Positions 43,574 to 52,623 of a stretch of 64,000 nt of DNA are shown one piece after another. The notes below the pieces were generated by a model. That model was not told the DNA's origin. It saw only the letters and a program-made list of their open reading frames with translations, and did not search any database. Numbering within the stretch: position 1 is the first letter of the stretch; every line of letters starts with the position of its first letter. Source of the stretch: Marixanthomonas sp002364245 (GTDB taxonomy: Bacteria; Bacteroidota; Bacteroidia; Flavobacteriales; Flavobacteriaceae); NCBI GenBank assembly GCA_963973455.1, contig CAXAZF010000003.1:1-64000 (forward strand). Direction: 5' to 3'. A program made the position numbers and the translations under genes.

Positions 43574-45409
43574 ATGAAATATATCTTCGGAAACATACTT
43601 ATCTTTTTTATGGTTGCTTCAGTTGCAGCACAAAACAATACCTCGTATTGGCAACAAAAAGCAGATTATAAAATGGAAATTGATATGGATGTTGAAACCT
43701 ATCAATACAAAGGAAAGCAAGAGTTGGTTTATACAAACAACTCACCTGATGCTCTAAATAGGGTTTTTTACCATTTATACTTCAACGCATTTCAGCCCGG
43801 AAGTGAAATGGACGTACGTTCAAGAACTATAGCAGACGCAGACAGTCGCGTAGCAGATCGTATTTCAAAATTATCCCCTTCTGAAATTGGCTATATAAAA
43901 CCAACCCTATTAACACAAGATGGTCAAACTTTAAATTATGAAGTAGTAGGAACCGTACTTGAAGTTGAATTAAATAAACCCATTCAACCAGGAGAAAGCA
44001 CCACATTCAACATGGAGTGGGATGCACAAGTACCGGTGCAAATTCGTCGTTCAGGTAGAAACAATGCAGAAGGTGTTGCTCTTTCTATGTCGCAATGGTA
44101 CCCAAAAATAGCCGAATATGATTTTCAAGGCTGGCACGCGTATCCATACATAGGCCGCGAATTCCACAGTGTATGGGGTGATTACGATGTAAAAATAACC
44201 ATAGACGCTGCGTACACTATTGGTGGGACCGGCTATTTACAAAATCCTGAAACAGTAGGTCACGGCTACGGACCGAAAGGTTTAAAGAATATGAAGCCTG
44301 TAGACGGAAAATATACTTGGCATTTTAAAGCGCCAAAAGTACACGACTTTACTTGGGCGGCAGATGATGAATACATCCACGATAAATACGAAGGCCCCAA
44401 TGGAGTAACACTTCATTTTTTATACAAGGACAATCCGGAAATTAAGGAAAACTGGAAAAACTTGCAGCCTAAAACTGCTGAATTACTAAAATATTTCAAT
44501 GAAAAAATAGGACCCTATCCTTACAAGCAATATTCCGTAATTCAAGGCGGCGATGGTGGTATGGAATATGGCATGAGCACCCTAATAACTGGCGAGCGTA
44601 AATTTGAAAGTTTGGTAGGTGTTACAGCTCACGAACTTGCCCACACGTGGTTTCAGTTTTTAATGGCCACCAATGAAGCGAGACATGAATGGATGGACGA
44701 AGGGTTTACCAGTTATATTTCCGCAGCTGCTATGAACGAGGTGATGGACGAGAAAAATCCAAATCCGTTTAGCGGTTCGTATAGAGGATATTCGTATTTG
44801 GCTAAAAGCGGAAAAGAACAACCACAAACCACACATGCAGACCGTTACGCAAGTAACCGTGCCTACGGAATTACGGCATACAGCAAAGGTGCTGTGTTTT
44901 TAGCACAGCTAGGATATGTAATTGGTGAAGATAATTTAGCCAAAACGCTCAAAAAATATTACGAAGATTGGGCCTTTAAACACCCAACACCAAACGATTT
45001 TATCCGCGTAGCCGAAAAAGTTTCAGGTTTTGAGCTGGACTGGTACTTAACAGATTTTGCGCGAACTACTAATACTATAGACTACGGAATTAAAGGTGTT
45101 GAATCTGTTGGAAATACTACAACTATAACATTGGAGCGAATTGGATTAATGCCGATGCCTATCGATTTATTTGTAACGTATGAAGATGGAACGGAAGAGT
45201 ATTTCTACATTCCATTACAAATGGCGCGTGCCGAAAAACCAAATCCGTATCCAAATATGAAACACCGTGTTTTACCAGATTGGGCGTGGGCGTATCCTAC
45301 TTACCAATTTGAAATCACGGACGGTAAAAAAGTGAAAAGCATGAAGATTGATGCTTCAGACCGTATGGCTGATATCAATCCTGAAAACAACACTTGGGGT
45401 GTAGAATAA
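43574..45409 (+). CDS. M1 family metallopeptidase (aminopeptidase)
   Basis: 611 residues with a signal peptide (ends AAQN). The zinc site is HELAHTWFQ, with the third ligand Glu 18 residues further on in WMDEGF. GGMEYGMSTLI is the exopeptidase-type GxMEN-like motif with E but without Asn. The N-terminal beta domain (residues 30-230) binds substrate, and a catalytic Tyr region follows at YSKGAVFLAQLGYVIG. A secreted or periplasmic peptide-trimming enzyme. Confidence 0.93.
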   Translation: MKYIFGNILIFFMVASVAAQNNTSYWQQKADYKMEIDMDVETYQYKGKQELVYTNNSPDALNRVFYHLYFNAFQPGSEMDVRSRTIADADSRVADRISKLSPSEIGYIKPTLLTQDGQTLNYEVVGTVLEVELNKPIQPGESTTFNMEWDAQVPVQIRRSGRNNAEGVALSMSQWYPKIAEYDFQGWHAYPYIGREFHSVWGDYDVKITIDAAYTIGGTGYLQNPETVGHGYGPKGLKNMKPVDGKYTWHFKAPKVHDFTWAADDEYIHDKYEGPNGVTLHFLYKDNPEIKENWKNLQPKTAELLKYFNEKIGPYPYKQYSVIQGGDGGMEYGMSTLITGERKFESLVGVTAHELAHTWFQFLMATNEARHEWMDEGFTSYISAAAMNEVMDEKNPNPFSGSYRGYSYLAKSGKEQPQTTHADRYASNRAYGITAYSKGAVFLAQLGYVIGEDNLAKTLKKYYEDWAFKHPTPNDFIRVAEKVSGFELDWYLTDFARTTNTIDYGIKGVESVGNTTTITLERIGLMPMPIDLFVTYEDGTEEYFYIPLQMARAEKPNPYPNMKHRVLPDWAWAYPTYQFEITDGKKVKSMKIDASDRMADINPENNTWGVE

Positions 45410-45434
45410 TTTTTTCTGAAACCTCTTAAAACAC

Positions 45435-45470
45435 AGACCTCACAGTTTAGTAAACTTGTGAGGTCTTTTT
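45435..45470 (+). terminator. terminator after the M1 peptidase gene
   Basis: 10-bp stem AGACCTCACA/TGTGAGGTCT with further internal pairing GTTTA/TAAAC, followed by T5. Confidence 0.85.
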
Positions 45471-45471
45471 A

Positions 45472-45479
45472 TATCTTTA
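45472..45479 (+). promoter_or_regulatory. -7 box (TATCTTTA) abutting rnpA
   Basis: A TAnnTTTA box begins 1 base after the terminator T run and ends 4 bases before the rnpA ATG. The -33 region must overlap the terminator hairpin. Confidence 0.5.
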
Positions 45480-45483
45480 CGCT

Positions 45484-45849
45484 ATGAGCCAAAAATTTCC
45501 TAAAAACGAAAAACTAAAAAGCCGAAAAATGATAGCCCGGCTTTTTTCCGAAGGGAAATCTTATAAAAAATATCCTGTAAAAGTGTTTTTCATTGAAGTG
45601 GAAGATGCCGAAACCAATCAAGCTACTTTTGCCGTTCCCAAACGAAATTTTAAGTTGGCCGTAAGCCGAAACCACATAAAAAGAAAGCTTCGTGAAGCCT
45701 ACAGAATCAACAAAGGAGCGTATCTAGAAAAAAGCGGCAAGAAATTTGCGCTGTTGTTTTTGTATCTTGGAAGGGAAAAACCAACTTATGAAGCTGTTGA
45801 AGCTTCGGTTATTTCGCTTCTTAAAAAACTAACAGATGAAAGCAATTAG
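45484..45849 (+). CDS. rnpA: ribonuclease P protein component
   Basis: A 121-residue basic protein that assists the RNase P RNA in tRNA 5' maturation. It shows FPKNEKLKSRKMIARLFSEG at the start and the RNA-binding signature RNHIKRKLREAYR. It is not next to rpmH or yidC in this window. Its 3' end overlaps the DUF4349 gene by 14 bases, coupling the two. Confidence 0.95.
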   Translation: MSQKFPKNEKLKSRKMIARLFSEGKSYKKYPVKVFFIEVEDAETNQATFAVPKRNFKLAVSRNHIKRKLREAYRINKGAYLEKSGKKFALLFLYLGREKPTYEAVEASVISLLKKLTDESN

Positions 45850-46660
45850 CCTATTATTTTTCTTGTTTGCCTTAGCGTGTTCAGATGGAAATCGTAATAC
45901 CGATACTGTTTCGGCAAGTCCAGAACCAGCTTACGAAGTAATGGAAGACCAAGCGTATTCTGAAGAAAGCATGGTTCAGCAAAAGAGAACGGTTACTGAA
46001 GAACAAGAACAGAAAATCATTAAAACCGCCCGCCTCGCTTTTGAAACACCATCACCCGAAGAAACCCACCAAAGAATTTTACAACTTACCTCACAATACG
46101 AAGGGTTTGTAGCCAATGATAATTCTGGGAAAAGTTACAATCGTATTTATAGAAATATGACGGTGCGCGTGCCTACCAAAAACTTTCAAGCGTTTATCAA
46201 TTCGGTTTCTGAAGGAGTGGAGTATTTCGATCAACGAGATATTTCACGGCAAGATGTCACCGAAGAGTTTGTAGATCTCGAAGCTCGTTTAAAAGCCAAA
46301 CGCAAACTGGAAGACCGGTATTTAGAATTGCTTTCCAAAGCGAAAAACGTCAAGGAAATGCTCGAAATTGAACGCGAGCTCTCTAACATTCGCGAAGAGA
46401 TTGAAGCCAAAGAAGGCCGATTAAAATATCTGCAAAACCGAGTTTCTGTAAGCACCATCAACTTAGAGTTTTACAAATACACCGCCGAAAGCGGCGTAAC
46501 CGTTTCCTACGGACAAAAAATTAAAAACGCCCTACAAGGTGGCTGGAACGGCGTTTCGGTGTTCTTTTTAGGATTGTTATACCTATGGCCGTTTTTTATT
46601 GTGGTTATTATTGTGCTGTTGGTGGTACGATGGTTGGTTAGGAGAGGAAAGAAGAAATAA
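45836..46660 (+). CDS. DUF4349 domain lipoprotein
   Basis: 274 residues with a lipoprotein signal (lipobox ALAC, Cys15). The DUF4349 core begins EQKIIKTARLAFETPSPEET and contains YNRIYRNMTVRVPTKNFQAFINSV. A long coiled coil occupies about residues 150-205 (EFVDLEARLKAKRKLEDRYL ... EIERELSNIREEIEAKEG). A C-terminal membrane helix (YLWPFFIVVIIVLLVVRWLV) and a basic tail finish it. The double anchoring suggests a periplasmic envelope role; the function of this family is unknown. Confidence 0.86.
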   Translation: MKAISLLFFLFALACSDGNRNTDTVSASPEPAYEVMEDQAYSEESMVQQKRTVTEEQEQKIIKTARLAFETPSPEETHQRILQLTSQYEGFVANDNSGKSYNRIYRNMTVRVPTKNFQAFINSVSEGVEYFDQRDISRQDVTEEFVDLEARLKAKRKLEDRYLELLSKAKNVKEMLEIERELSNIREEIEAKEGRLKYLQNRVSVSTINLEFYKYTAESGVTVSYGQKIKNALQGGWNGVSVFFLGLLYLWPFFIVVIIVLLVVRWLVRRGKKK

Positions 46661-46674
46661 AGGATTACACTTAC

Positions 46675-47298
46675 ATGATAATTAGAATACATTTCAGGAA
46701 AACTGTCTACCTATCAATATTTCTGGTAATTTTAAGCTGTAAGCCGCAAACTTCTGAAATTCGTTATTATCCTTCGACAGCTAATTTTTCGACAGAAAAA
46801 GCTCAATTTATCGGATTGGATACTATAAATATGAACTTCCGACAAATTACTAATAAAGTTGCAAGTTATTATGGGAAATTAGAATACCTAGTTGTTGATT
46901 TTAATGATGGACAAATAAAAAAACATCTCAAACCATTTGTTTACGGTGGTGGATTAATAAAATACCGAAATGTACTCGAAATAAAATCTGACTCAATCCT
47001 TATCGATGATGGCTATCCAATTTCTGAATTAAAGAGAATTTTGAAAAGACATTATTTAAATAAAGGCAAAAACTTTAGATACTCTGATTCCCCTAAAAAA
47101 GCTCTTGTAGAAATTACAATTGACACAAATAAAAACGGCAAAGAACTCAAAGACGTTTTAATTAATTTGACACGTACATTTGATGAAATAAAAAACGAAG
47201 TAAATGACACAATCGAGCTGAAAGTCTATTTTGACTATTTAAGGCAATTTCCGCCACCACCGCCACCTAAAATGGAGGATGAAGAGAAAAAAATCTAG
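46675..47298 (+). CDS. hypothetical lipoprotein
   Basis: A 207-residue protein I do not recognise. A basic N-terminus, a hydrophobic stretch and Cys22 (VILSC) form a lipoprotein signal. The mature part mixes strands and helices, including EITIDTNKNGKELKDVLINLTRTFDEI, and ends in a run of six prolines (FPPPPPPKMEDEEKK), a possible partner-binding tail. It follows DUF4349 by 14 bases. Base composition looks more AT-rich than that of its neighbours. Confidence 0.68.
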   Translation: MIIRIHFRKTVYLSIFLVILSCKPQTSEIRYYPSTANFSTEKAQFIGLDTINMNFRQITNKVASYYGKLEYLVVDFNDGQIKKHLKPFVYGGGLIKYRNVLEIKSDSILIDDGYPISELKRILKRHYLNKGKNFRYSDSPKKALVEITIDTNKNGKELKDVLINLTRTFDEIKNEVNDTIELKVYFDYLRQFPPPPPPKMEDEEKKI

Positions 47299-47394
47299 AA
47301 GTTAAAAGTGAGTTTGATAAATTTTATTTTATCTTTTATAATTGACAAATTAACAAGAGTGTTTAGTAACAATTTAGAAAAACATCCTATTTAA

Positions 47395-47841
47395 ATGAAT
47401 ACAGACGCATTACTATCATTTTTTGAAAGAGACTTAAACAAGTTAATCACTGAAATAGAGCTTTATAAAAATGAAGAAGCTATTTGGCGAGTAGAAAAAA
47501 ACATTGCTAATTCAGCAGGGAATTTAGTGCTACATATAGTTGGAAACTTGCACACCTTTATTGGAAAAGAAATAGGAAAAACAGGCTACGTAAGAAATAG
47601 AGAACTTGAGTTTACTCGAAAAAATGTTTCAAGACAAGAATTGATTGATGGTATAAAGGATACCATAAAAATGGTTAAGAATTCACTTGCTTCAATTACA
47701 AACGAAGATTTGAAAAAAGAGTATCCTGTTATGAAGTTTTCAAAAATAGAATCGACTGAATATTTATTAGTTCATTTAACTACTCATTTAACGTATCATC
47801 TTGGGCAAATAAATTATCATAGACGATTAATGAATCAATAA
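47395..47841 (+). CDS. DinB family protein (DUF1572-like)
   Basis: 148 residues, all helical. His residues in LVLHIVGNLHTFIG and in TTHLTYHLGQINYHRRLM are placed as in the four-helix-bundle DinB/YfiT metal site (three His). DinB-fold proteins are metal-dependent; many act as thiol or small-molecule transferases, others have no known role. It is 2 bases upstream of the 88-residue membrane protein gene. Confidence 0.82.
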   Translation: MNTDALLSFFERDLNKLITEIELYKNEEAIWRVEKNIANSAGNLVLHIVGNLHTFIGKEIGKTGYVRNRELEFTRKNVSRQELIDGIKDTIKMVKNSLASITNEDLKKEYPVMKFSKIESTEYLLVHLTTHLTYHLGQINYHRRLMNQ

Positions 47842-47843
47842 AA

Positions 47844-48110
47844 ATGCCAATAGAAGGAGGAAGACTTAACGCACATAAAGCTCGGCAAGAGGATTTTCGA
47901 AGAAGAAAGGACGGTCGAATAAAGGGCGATACAATTATTAGATCGAGAGACAACAACAAAATTGATTTTGAAAAAGTCGACCCTGCTAAGTTGAAAAAAA
48001 TAAAGAGTGAGATTAGAAGTAAAGCAAAAAAGAATCGCAAGATTGAAGTAATCTTAATAATAATCTCAGTATTAATTGCGTTGATTATTTTCTATTGGAT
48101 TACTATCTAA
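47844..48110 (+). CDS. small C-tail-anchored hypothetical protein
   Basis: 88 residues. Residues 1-65 are strongly charged (Lys/Arg/Asp/Glu, RQEDFRRRKDGRIKGDTI ... SKAKKNRKIE). Residues 67-87 are one hydrophobic helix that ends the protein. This predicts a cytoplasmic basic domain anchored by its C-terminus. It follows the DinB gene by 2 bases and is probably cotranscribed. Family not recognised. Confidence 0.68.
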   Translation: MPIEGGRLNAHKARQEDFRRRKDGRIKGDTIIRSRDNNKIDFEKVDPAKLKKIKSEIRSKAKKNRKIEVILIIISVLIALIIFYWITI

Positions 48111-48282
48111 TAGTTTTATAAATAATTACTTATAATAATCTGTAGATTTAATTACAACAACAAAATTTATCTAAATTGATTTCTACTTATTATCTTTCCG
48201 CTACAGCAGAAACGTTTGTTTATCTTTAACTAGTAGCTGATATTTTTACTGTCTACAGTAGCCAATTTTAAAATAAAGAACC

Positions 48283-49905
48283 ATGAAAAAGAAAATCTTT
48301 ATCCCAATAATCGCCGTGGTTATCATGTTTACAACGGTGAGTTTTAAAAGTGATTTCTTTGAAATTGCCAAACAAATAGAAATCTTCACCACCCTCTACA
48401 AAGAACTAAACATGAACTATGTAGACGAAGTAACACCCGCAACTTTAATGGATAAAGCCATTAACGGAATGCTAGAAGATCTCGATCCCTATACCGTGTA
48501 TTGGAACGAACAAGAAGTAGAAGATGGGCGTATACAAAATTCGGGTACTTACACTGGGATTGGTGCTTCGGTTAAAACCACAAAAGATAAAATTACTATC
48601 ATTGAGCCTTTTGAAGGGTATCCGGCCGATAAAGCTGGGTTAAAAGCTGGTGACGAACTCGTTAAAATCGGTACGACACCCGTTGCAGGGTTTGATGGTG
48701 ACGCTGGAGAGCTCTTAAAAGGTTCAAAAGGTAGTTCAGTAGAAATCACTTTTAAACGCCAAGGGAAAACACAAACTACCACGCTAACCCGCGAAAAAGT
48801 AGGAATAGAAGCGGTGCCGTTTTATAAATTATTAGATGATAATATTGGTTACATTGTACTAAGTAAGTTCAATAGAAAAACAACCCAAGAAACTAAATCG
48901 GCTTTAGAAGATTTAAAACTGCAAGGCGCCGATAAATTAATTTTAGACCTTCGTGGAAACCCTGGCGGACTCTTAAACGAAGCGATTAACGTGGTTAATT
49001 TATTTGTGGATAAAGGTGAAGTGATCACCACCACAAAATCAGTGATTGAAAAATACAACAAAGTGTATAAAACACAACTTGAACCTGTGGATAAGCAAAT
49101 TCCATTGGTTGTATTGGTCAATGGTCGTAGCGCATCGGCGAGTGAGATTGTTTCCGGTGGTTTGCAAGACTTAGATCGTGCTGTGGTAGTTGGAGCCCGT
49201 AGTTTTGGGAAAGGCCTTGTACAACGCCCTAAAAAGCTTACGTATGGCACGCAGTTAAAAGTGACAATATCTCGTTATTACACGCCAAGCGGTCGTTGTA
49301 TTCAAGCATTAGATTATTGGAACCGCGACGAAAATGGCGATCCAATTCGGGTAGATACCGAAGAGTATAACGAGTTTAAAACAAAAGGAGGAAGAACGGT
49401 CTATGACGGCGGCGGAATTATGCCCGATGTGGAAGTGGAAACGGCAAAATTTAGCCCCATTACTACAGCCTTGCTAAAAGATATGGCGATTTTCGATTAT
49501 GCGACGCAATATTACTATTCACATGAATTAGAAGATTACAATACATTTGAATTCACCGATAGTGATTTCCAAAATTTCGTTACTTATTTAAAGAAAAACG
49601 GTTTTGAATATGAAACTGAAACCGAAAAGGAATTTGCTGAAGCCCTACGAAGAGCGGAAGATGATGATCTTAAAGATGAAATACAGCAAGGGTACAACCA
49701 ATTAATGACTTCTATTGATAGAGCCAAAGAAAAAGCATTGATTTCTAAAAAAGCCGAAATAAAATCGTTGTTAAGTGACGAAATTTTAAAACGTTATTTT
49801 TACCGAGAAGGGATGTACAACTATCACGTAAATCACAATCCTGAAATTTTAGAAGCTGTTTCTGTTCTGACCGATGGGAATCGATATGAAAAGATTTTAA
49901 AATAG
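48283..49905 (+). CDS. S41 family carboxy-terminal processing peptidase (CtpA-like)
   Basis: 540 residues with an N-terminal membrane/signal segment (IPIIAVVIMFTTVSF). A PDZ domain (about residues 90-175, GIGASVKTT ... AGLKAGDELVKI) leads into the S41 core. The catalytic Ser lies in NGRSASASEIVSG and Lys in SFGKGLVQ. GTQLKVTISRYYTPSGRCIQ is the usual downstream motif. A helical C-terminal domain of about 120 residues is present. Such proteases process periplasmic and envelope proteins. Confidence 0.95.
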   Translation: MKKKIFIPIIAVVIMFTTVSFKSDFFEIAKQIEIFTTLYKELNMNYVDEVTPATLMDKAINGMLEDLDPYTVYWNEQEVEDGRIQNSGTYTGIGASVKTTKDKITIIEPFEGYPADKAGLKAGDELVKIGTTPVAGFDGDAGELLKGSKGSSVEITFKRQGKTQTTTLTREKVGIEAVPFYKLLDDNIGYIVLSKFNRKTTQETKSALEDLKLQGADKLILDLRGNPGGLLNEAINVVNLFVDKGEVITTTKSVIEKYNKVYKTQLEPVDKQIPLVVLVNGRSASASEIVSGGLQDLDRAVVVGARSFGKGLVQRPKKLTYGTQLKVTISRYYTPSGRCIQALDYWNRDENGDPIRVDTEEYNEFKTKGGRTVYDGGGIMPDVEVETAKFSPITTALLKDMAIFDYATQYYYSHELEDYNTFEFTDSDFQNFVTYLKKNGFEYETETEKEFAEALRRAEDDDLKDEIQQGYNQLMTSIDRAKEKALISKKAEIKSLLSDEILKRYFYREGMYNYHVNHNPEILEAVSVLTDGNRYEKILK

Positions 49906-49992
49906 TTAAAACTGTTAGTGGTAGAGTGGTTTTGAAAAGCTTTTTGCCTTTTAAAATTGTATCGAAATCAATAGAACCGTATATTTATTCCA

Positions 49993-50823
49993 ATGGAAGC
50001 TTTCCTAACTTTTTTTGAAACCATGCCCATCTGGATGAAAGCCGGTTGGGTATTTTTTGTGTTAGCGTTGTTTTGGACTTTAGAAGGATATTACAGTTTA
50101 ATAAACTTAAAATACAAAAAGTGGAAGCATGCTAAAACCAATCTTATATTATTGGCTTTTGTCATGGTTATCAACGCTGTTTTTGGTATTGCAACAGCGG
50201 CTATTTTCATTTGGTTGAATGATTCGCAATTTGGATTATTACACTTCTTTCAAGCACCTATCTGGGTTGAGTTACTACTTTCACTATTAGTTTTAGATTT
50301 TATTGCTCAGTATGGTGTGCATTATTTGTTGCACAAAGTTCCAGCTATGTGGCGGTTGCATATTGTTCACCACAGTGATAAACACGTAGATGCCACCACT
50401 GGAACCCGTCATCATCCGTTTGATTTTATCATCCGCGAAACCTTCGCTCTTATTGCGGTCGTGATTATGGGAATGCCCATCGCTTTCTACCTATTTTACC
50501 GTATTTTAAGCGTACTATTCACGTATTGGACGCACGCCAACATCAGTTTACCGGCTTGGTTGGACAAAAGTATAAGCTATCTATTCGTAACACCCAATAT
50601 GCACAAATTTCATCATCATTACCAACTTCCCTGGACAGATAGCAACTTTGGGAATATGTTTTCTATTTGGGATCGCTTGTTCGGCACATTTGTCTATGAC
50701 GATACCAAGAAAATTCAATACGGAGTAGATTTAGCAGACCATACTGACGATGAGAGTATCTTCACACAATTGGGAATTCCTTTCAACAAAACAGTTGTTT
50801 CTAAAGGAAAAGAACCTCATTAA
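49993..50823 (+). CDS. sterol desaturase / fatty acid hydroxylase family protein
   Basis: A 276-residue membrane protein with about five helices. The histidine clusters of the di-iron hydroxylase superfamily are all present: HYLLH (HxxxH), HIVHHSDKH, GTRHHPFD and HKFHHHYQLPW. These enzymes oxidise lipid C-H bonds; bacterial members act on fatty acids, sterols, carotenoids or ether lipids. No dedicated lipid pathway genes flank it, so the substrate stays open. Confidence 0.9.
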   Translation: MEAFLTFFETMPIWMKAGWVFFVLALFWTLEGYYSLINLKYKKWKHAKTNLILLAFVMVINAVFGIATAAIFIWLNDSQFGLLHFFQAPIWVELLLSLLVLDFIAQYGVHYLLHKVPAMWRLHIVHHSDKHVDATTGTRHHPFDFIIRETFALIAVVIMGMPIAFYLFYRILSVLFTYWTHANISLPAWLDKSISYLFVTPNMHKFHHHYQLPWTDSNFGNMFSIWDRLFGTFVYDDTKKIQYGVDLADHTDDESIFTQLGIPFNKTVVSKGKEPH

Positions 50824-50883
50824 AACATCTTATTAACATATTATTAATAGAAATACTGCTTAAATTTTCGTATAATATGGGTT

Positions 50884-51255
50884 ATGGTACAAAGAGACAA
50901 GCAGGAAAACGACGACGTTCTTAAAGAATCCGTTACGTATTTAGAAAACAAAGGATTTGAGAACATTAAAGCCGATATTGAAGGCTATGAGACCCCTAAG
51001 TCGTACAATAAAAAAGGAAGTGATATAAGCATCACCCCAGATATTGTAGCGGAACGAGCAGGAATTAAGCACTATTTTGAAGTAAGCTTAAAGTCTGATA
51101 GAACAAATTTACTTAAGTCCAAGTGGCGCTTTTTAGACGTATTAACTCGTATGAGAAACGAGCGTTTTAAAATTATTACAAGACGGGGGCATTATAAATT
51201 TACCAATGAAATGTTGGATCACTTGAATATGGAAAAAAAGCTTATTAAGCTGTAA
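50884..51255 (+). CDS. small PD-(D/E)XK-like hypothetical protein
   Basis: A 123-residue cytoplasmic protein. It has an N-terminal helix (KESVTYLENKGFENIKADI), then ITPDIVAERAGIKHYFEVSLKSD. That is the beta-hairpin layout of the PD-(D/E)XK nuclease fold, with Asp53, Glu66 and Lys70. The lysine is two positions later than in the canonical E-x-K (here E-V-S-L-K). A helix with Trp-Arg and a basic terminal region follow. It may be a nuclease-fold protein with migrated or lost activity. Its end overlaps the convergent elaA-like gene by 11 bases. Confidence 0.65.
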   Translation: MVQRDKQENDDVLKESVTYLENKGFENIKADIEGYETPKSYNKKGSDISITPDIVAERAGIKHYFEVSLKSDRTNLLKSKWRFLDVLTRMRNERFKIITRRGHYKFTNEMLDHLNMEKKLIKL

Positions 51256-51685
51256 CCATAGCAATGTGTGGGATGCCATCCTCAAGGTATCCTTCGCCAA
51301 TGGGTTCAAAACCATGAGATTGGTAAAATTTAATTAAATATTGTTGAGCCGAAAGCTTTATGTTTTCGGTTTGATAATATTTTTTTATGGCCTTTTTTGA
51401 AGCTTCCATAATGTCGTGACCATAGCTAAATTTTCGCTGATCTTTAGCTACAACAACCCTTCCAATAGCAGCTTCTTCAAAATAAAATCCTTGTGGAAAA
51501 CAACGGGTGTACGCTATTATTTTTCCTTCTTTTTTTCCAATAACATGCAGAGCTTTTTCGTCTTTCCCATCAATATCTTGATATACACAATCTTGTTCTA
51601 CAACAAATACTTCAGAACGAAGCTGTAATATGTCGTGCAGTTCGTAAATGGATAGGTCTTCAAATTTTTTGATGGTAATTTCCAT
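51245..51685 (-). CDS. ElaA-like GNAT N-acetyltransferase
   Basis: A 146-residue acetyltransferase of the ElaA subgroup. LRSEVFVVEQDCVYQDIDGKDEKALHV is the characteristic N-terminal part. The acetyl-CoA loop follows in IGRVVVAKDQRKFSYGHDIMEAS and the terminal motif in KFYQSHGFEPIGE. Acceptor unknown. Last gene of the run rpiB-CDF-elaA (gaps of 15 and 11 bases), overlapping the convergent gene at its stop. Confidence 0.88.
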   Translation of the reverse strand: MEITIKKFEDLSIYELHDILQLRSEVFVVEQDCVYQDIDGKDEKALHVIGKKEGKIIAYTRCFPQGFYFEEAAIGRVVVAKDQRKFSYGHDIMEASKKAIKKYYQTENIKLSAQQYLIKFYQSHGFEPIGEGYLEDGIPHIAMVTA

Positions 51686-51696
51686 TGAGTTATTTT

Positions 51697-52608
51697 TTAA
51701 TCCTGAACAATAATTTCTTTCGGATCGTCTTTTTGAAATTCTGGTTGAATGTTTACGTGATTGATTCCGAAGTCATCAAACAATATTTTTTCTACTTTTT
51801 CTAAAATAGCATCAAATTCTGAAAGGGTTAAATCTTTAGAAAATTCCATATGTGCTTCAAGATGTGTTTCTTGTTCATTAAGCTGCCATACGTGAATATG
51901 ATGAATACTTTTTACTTCAGAAATAGTCGTTATTTTTTTACTGATACGTTCCAATTTAATATCCTTGGGCGTAAACAACATTAATACATTGAAGGAGTTT
52001 TTAAGTAAATCGATACCTACCACCAATAAATAAACAGCTATTAAAACAGTTAACACACTGTCTACCCAAAACCACCCAAAATATTTCATTAATAAACCAC
52101 CTATTAAAACGGCTACTGAAGCAGACATATCGGTAAATAAATGTATATACGCCGACCGCATATTCATATTCTCTTTTGCGTCTTTTCTAAGTAATAACAC
52201 ACTAAAACCGTTTGCAACAATCCCTAAAACAGCTAGCCAAATAACTAAACTGCTTTCTATTTCTTGCGGATTTATAAATCGTTTTATAGCTTCATAAATA
52301 AGGTAAACCGCCACTACTAAAAGTGTAACGGCATTTACAAAAGCGGCAATAATTTCAGCACGTTTATAACCAAATGTTTTATCGAAAGAAGCTTCTTTTT
52401 TTGAATATCTATCTGCCACATAACTTATAACGAGTGAGGTTACATCACTAAAATTATGAAGCGCATCACTTAACAACGAAAGACTACCAGAAATTAACCC
52501 ACCTATTACTTGTGATACGGTTATTACAATGTTTAAAACAATTGTTAATAACAGCTTTCTTCCTTTTAAACTGGTATGATCGTGTGTATGTGTGGGTGAA
52601 TTAGACAT
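51697..52608 (-). CDS. cation diffusion facilitator family transporter (CzcD/ZitB-like)
   Basis: A 303-residue protein with a His-rich N-terminus (PTHTHDHTS) and six membrane helices. The metal-binding signature LLSDALHNFSDVTSL is in TM2, with HLFTDMSASV as the second HxxxD site in TM5. A cytoplasmic C-terminal domain (about residues 215-303, IHHIHVWQLNEQETHLEAHMEF) follows. It exports divalent metals such as Zn2+ in exchange for protons. Second gene after rpiB. Confidence 0.93.
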   Translation of the reverse strand: MSNSPTHTHDHTSLKGRKLLLTIVLNIVITVSQVIGGLISGSLSLLSDALHNFSDVTSLVISYVADRYSKKEASFDKTFGYKRAEIIAAFVNAVTLLVVAVYLIYEAIKRFINPQEIESSLVIWLAVLGIVANGFSVLLLRKDAKENMNMRSAYIHLFTDMSASVAVLIGGLLMKYFGWFWVDSVLTVLIAVYLLVVGIDLLKNSFNVLMLFTPKDIKLERISKKITTISEVKSIHHIHVWQLNEQETHLEAHMEFSKDLTLSEFDAILEKVEKILFDDFGINHVNIQPEFQKDDPKEIIVQD

Positions 52609-52623
52609 AAAAAAAGTAGCCGG

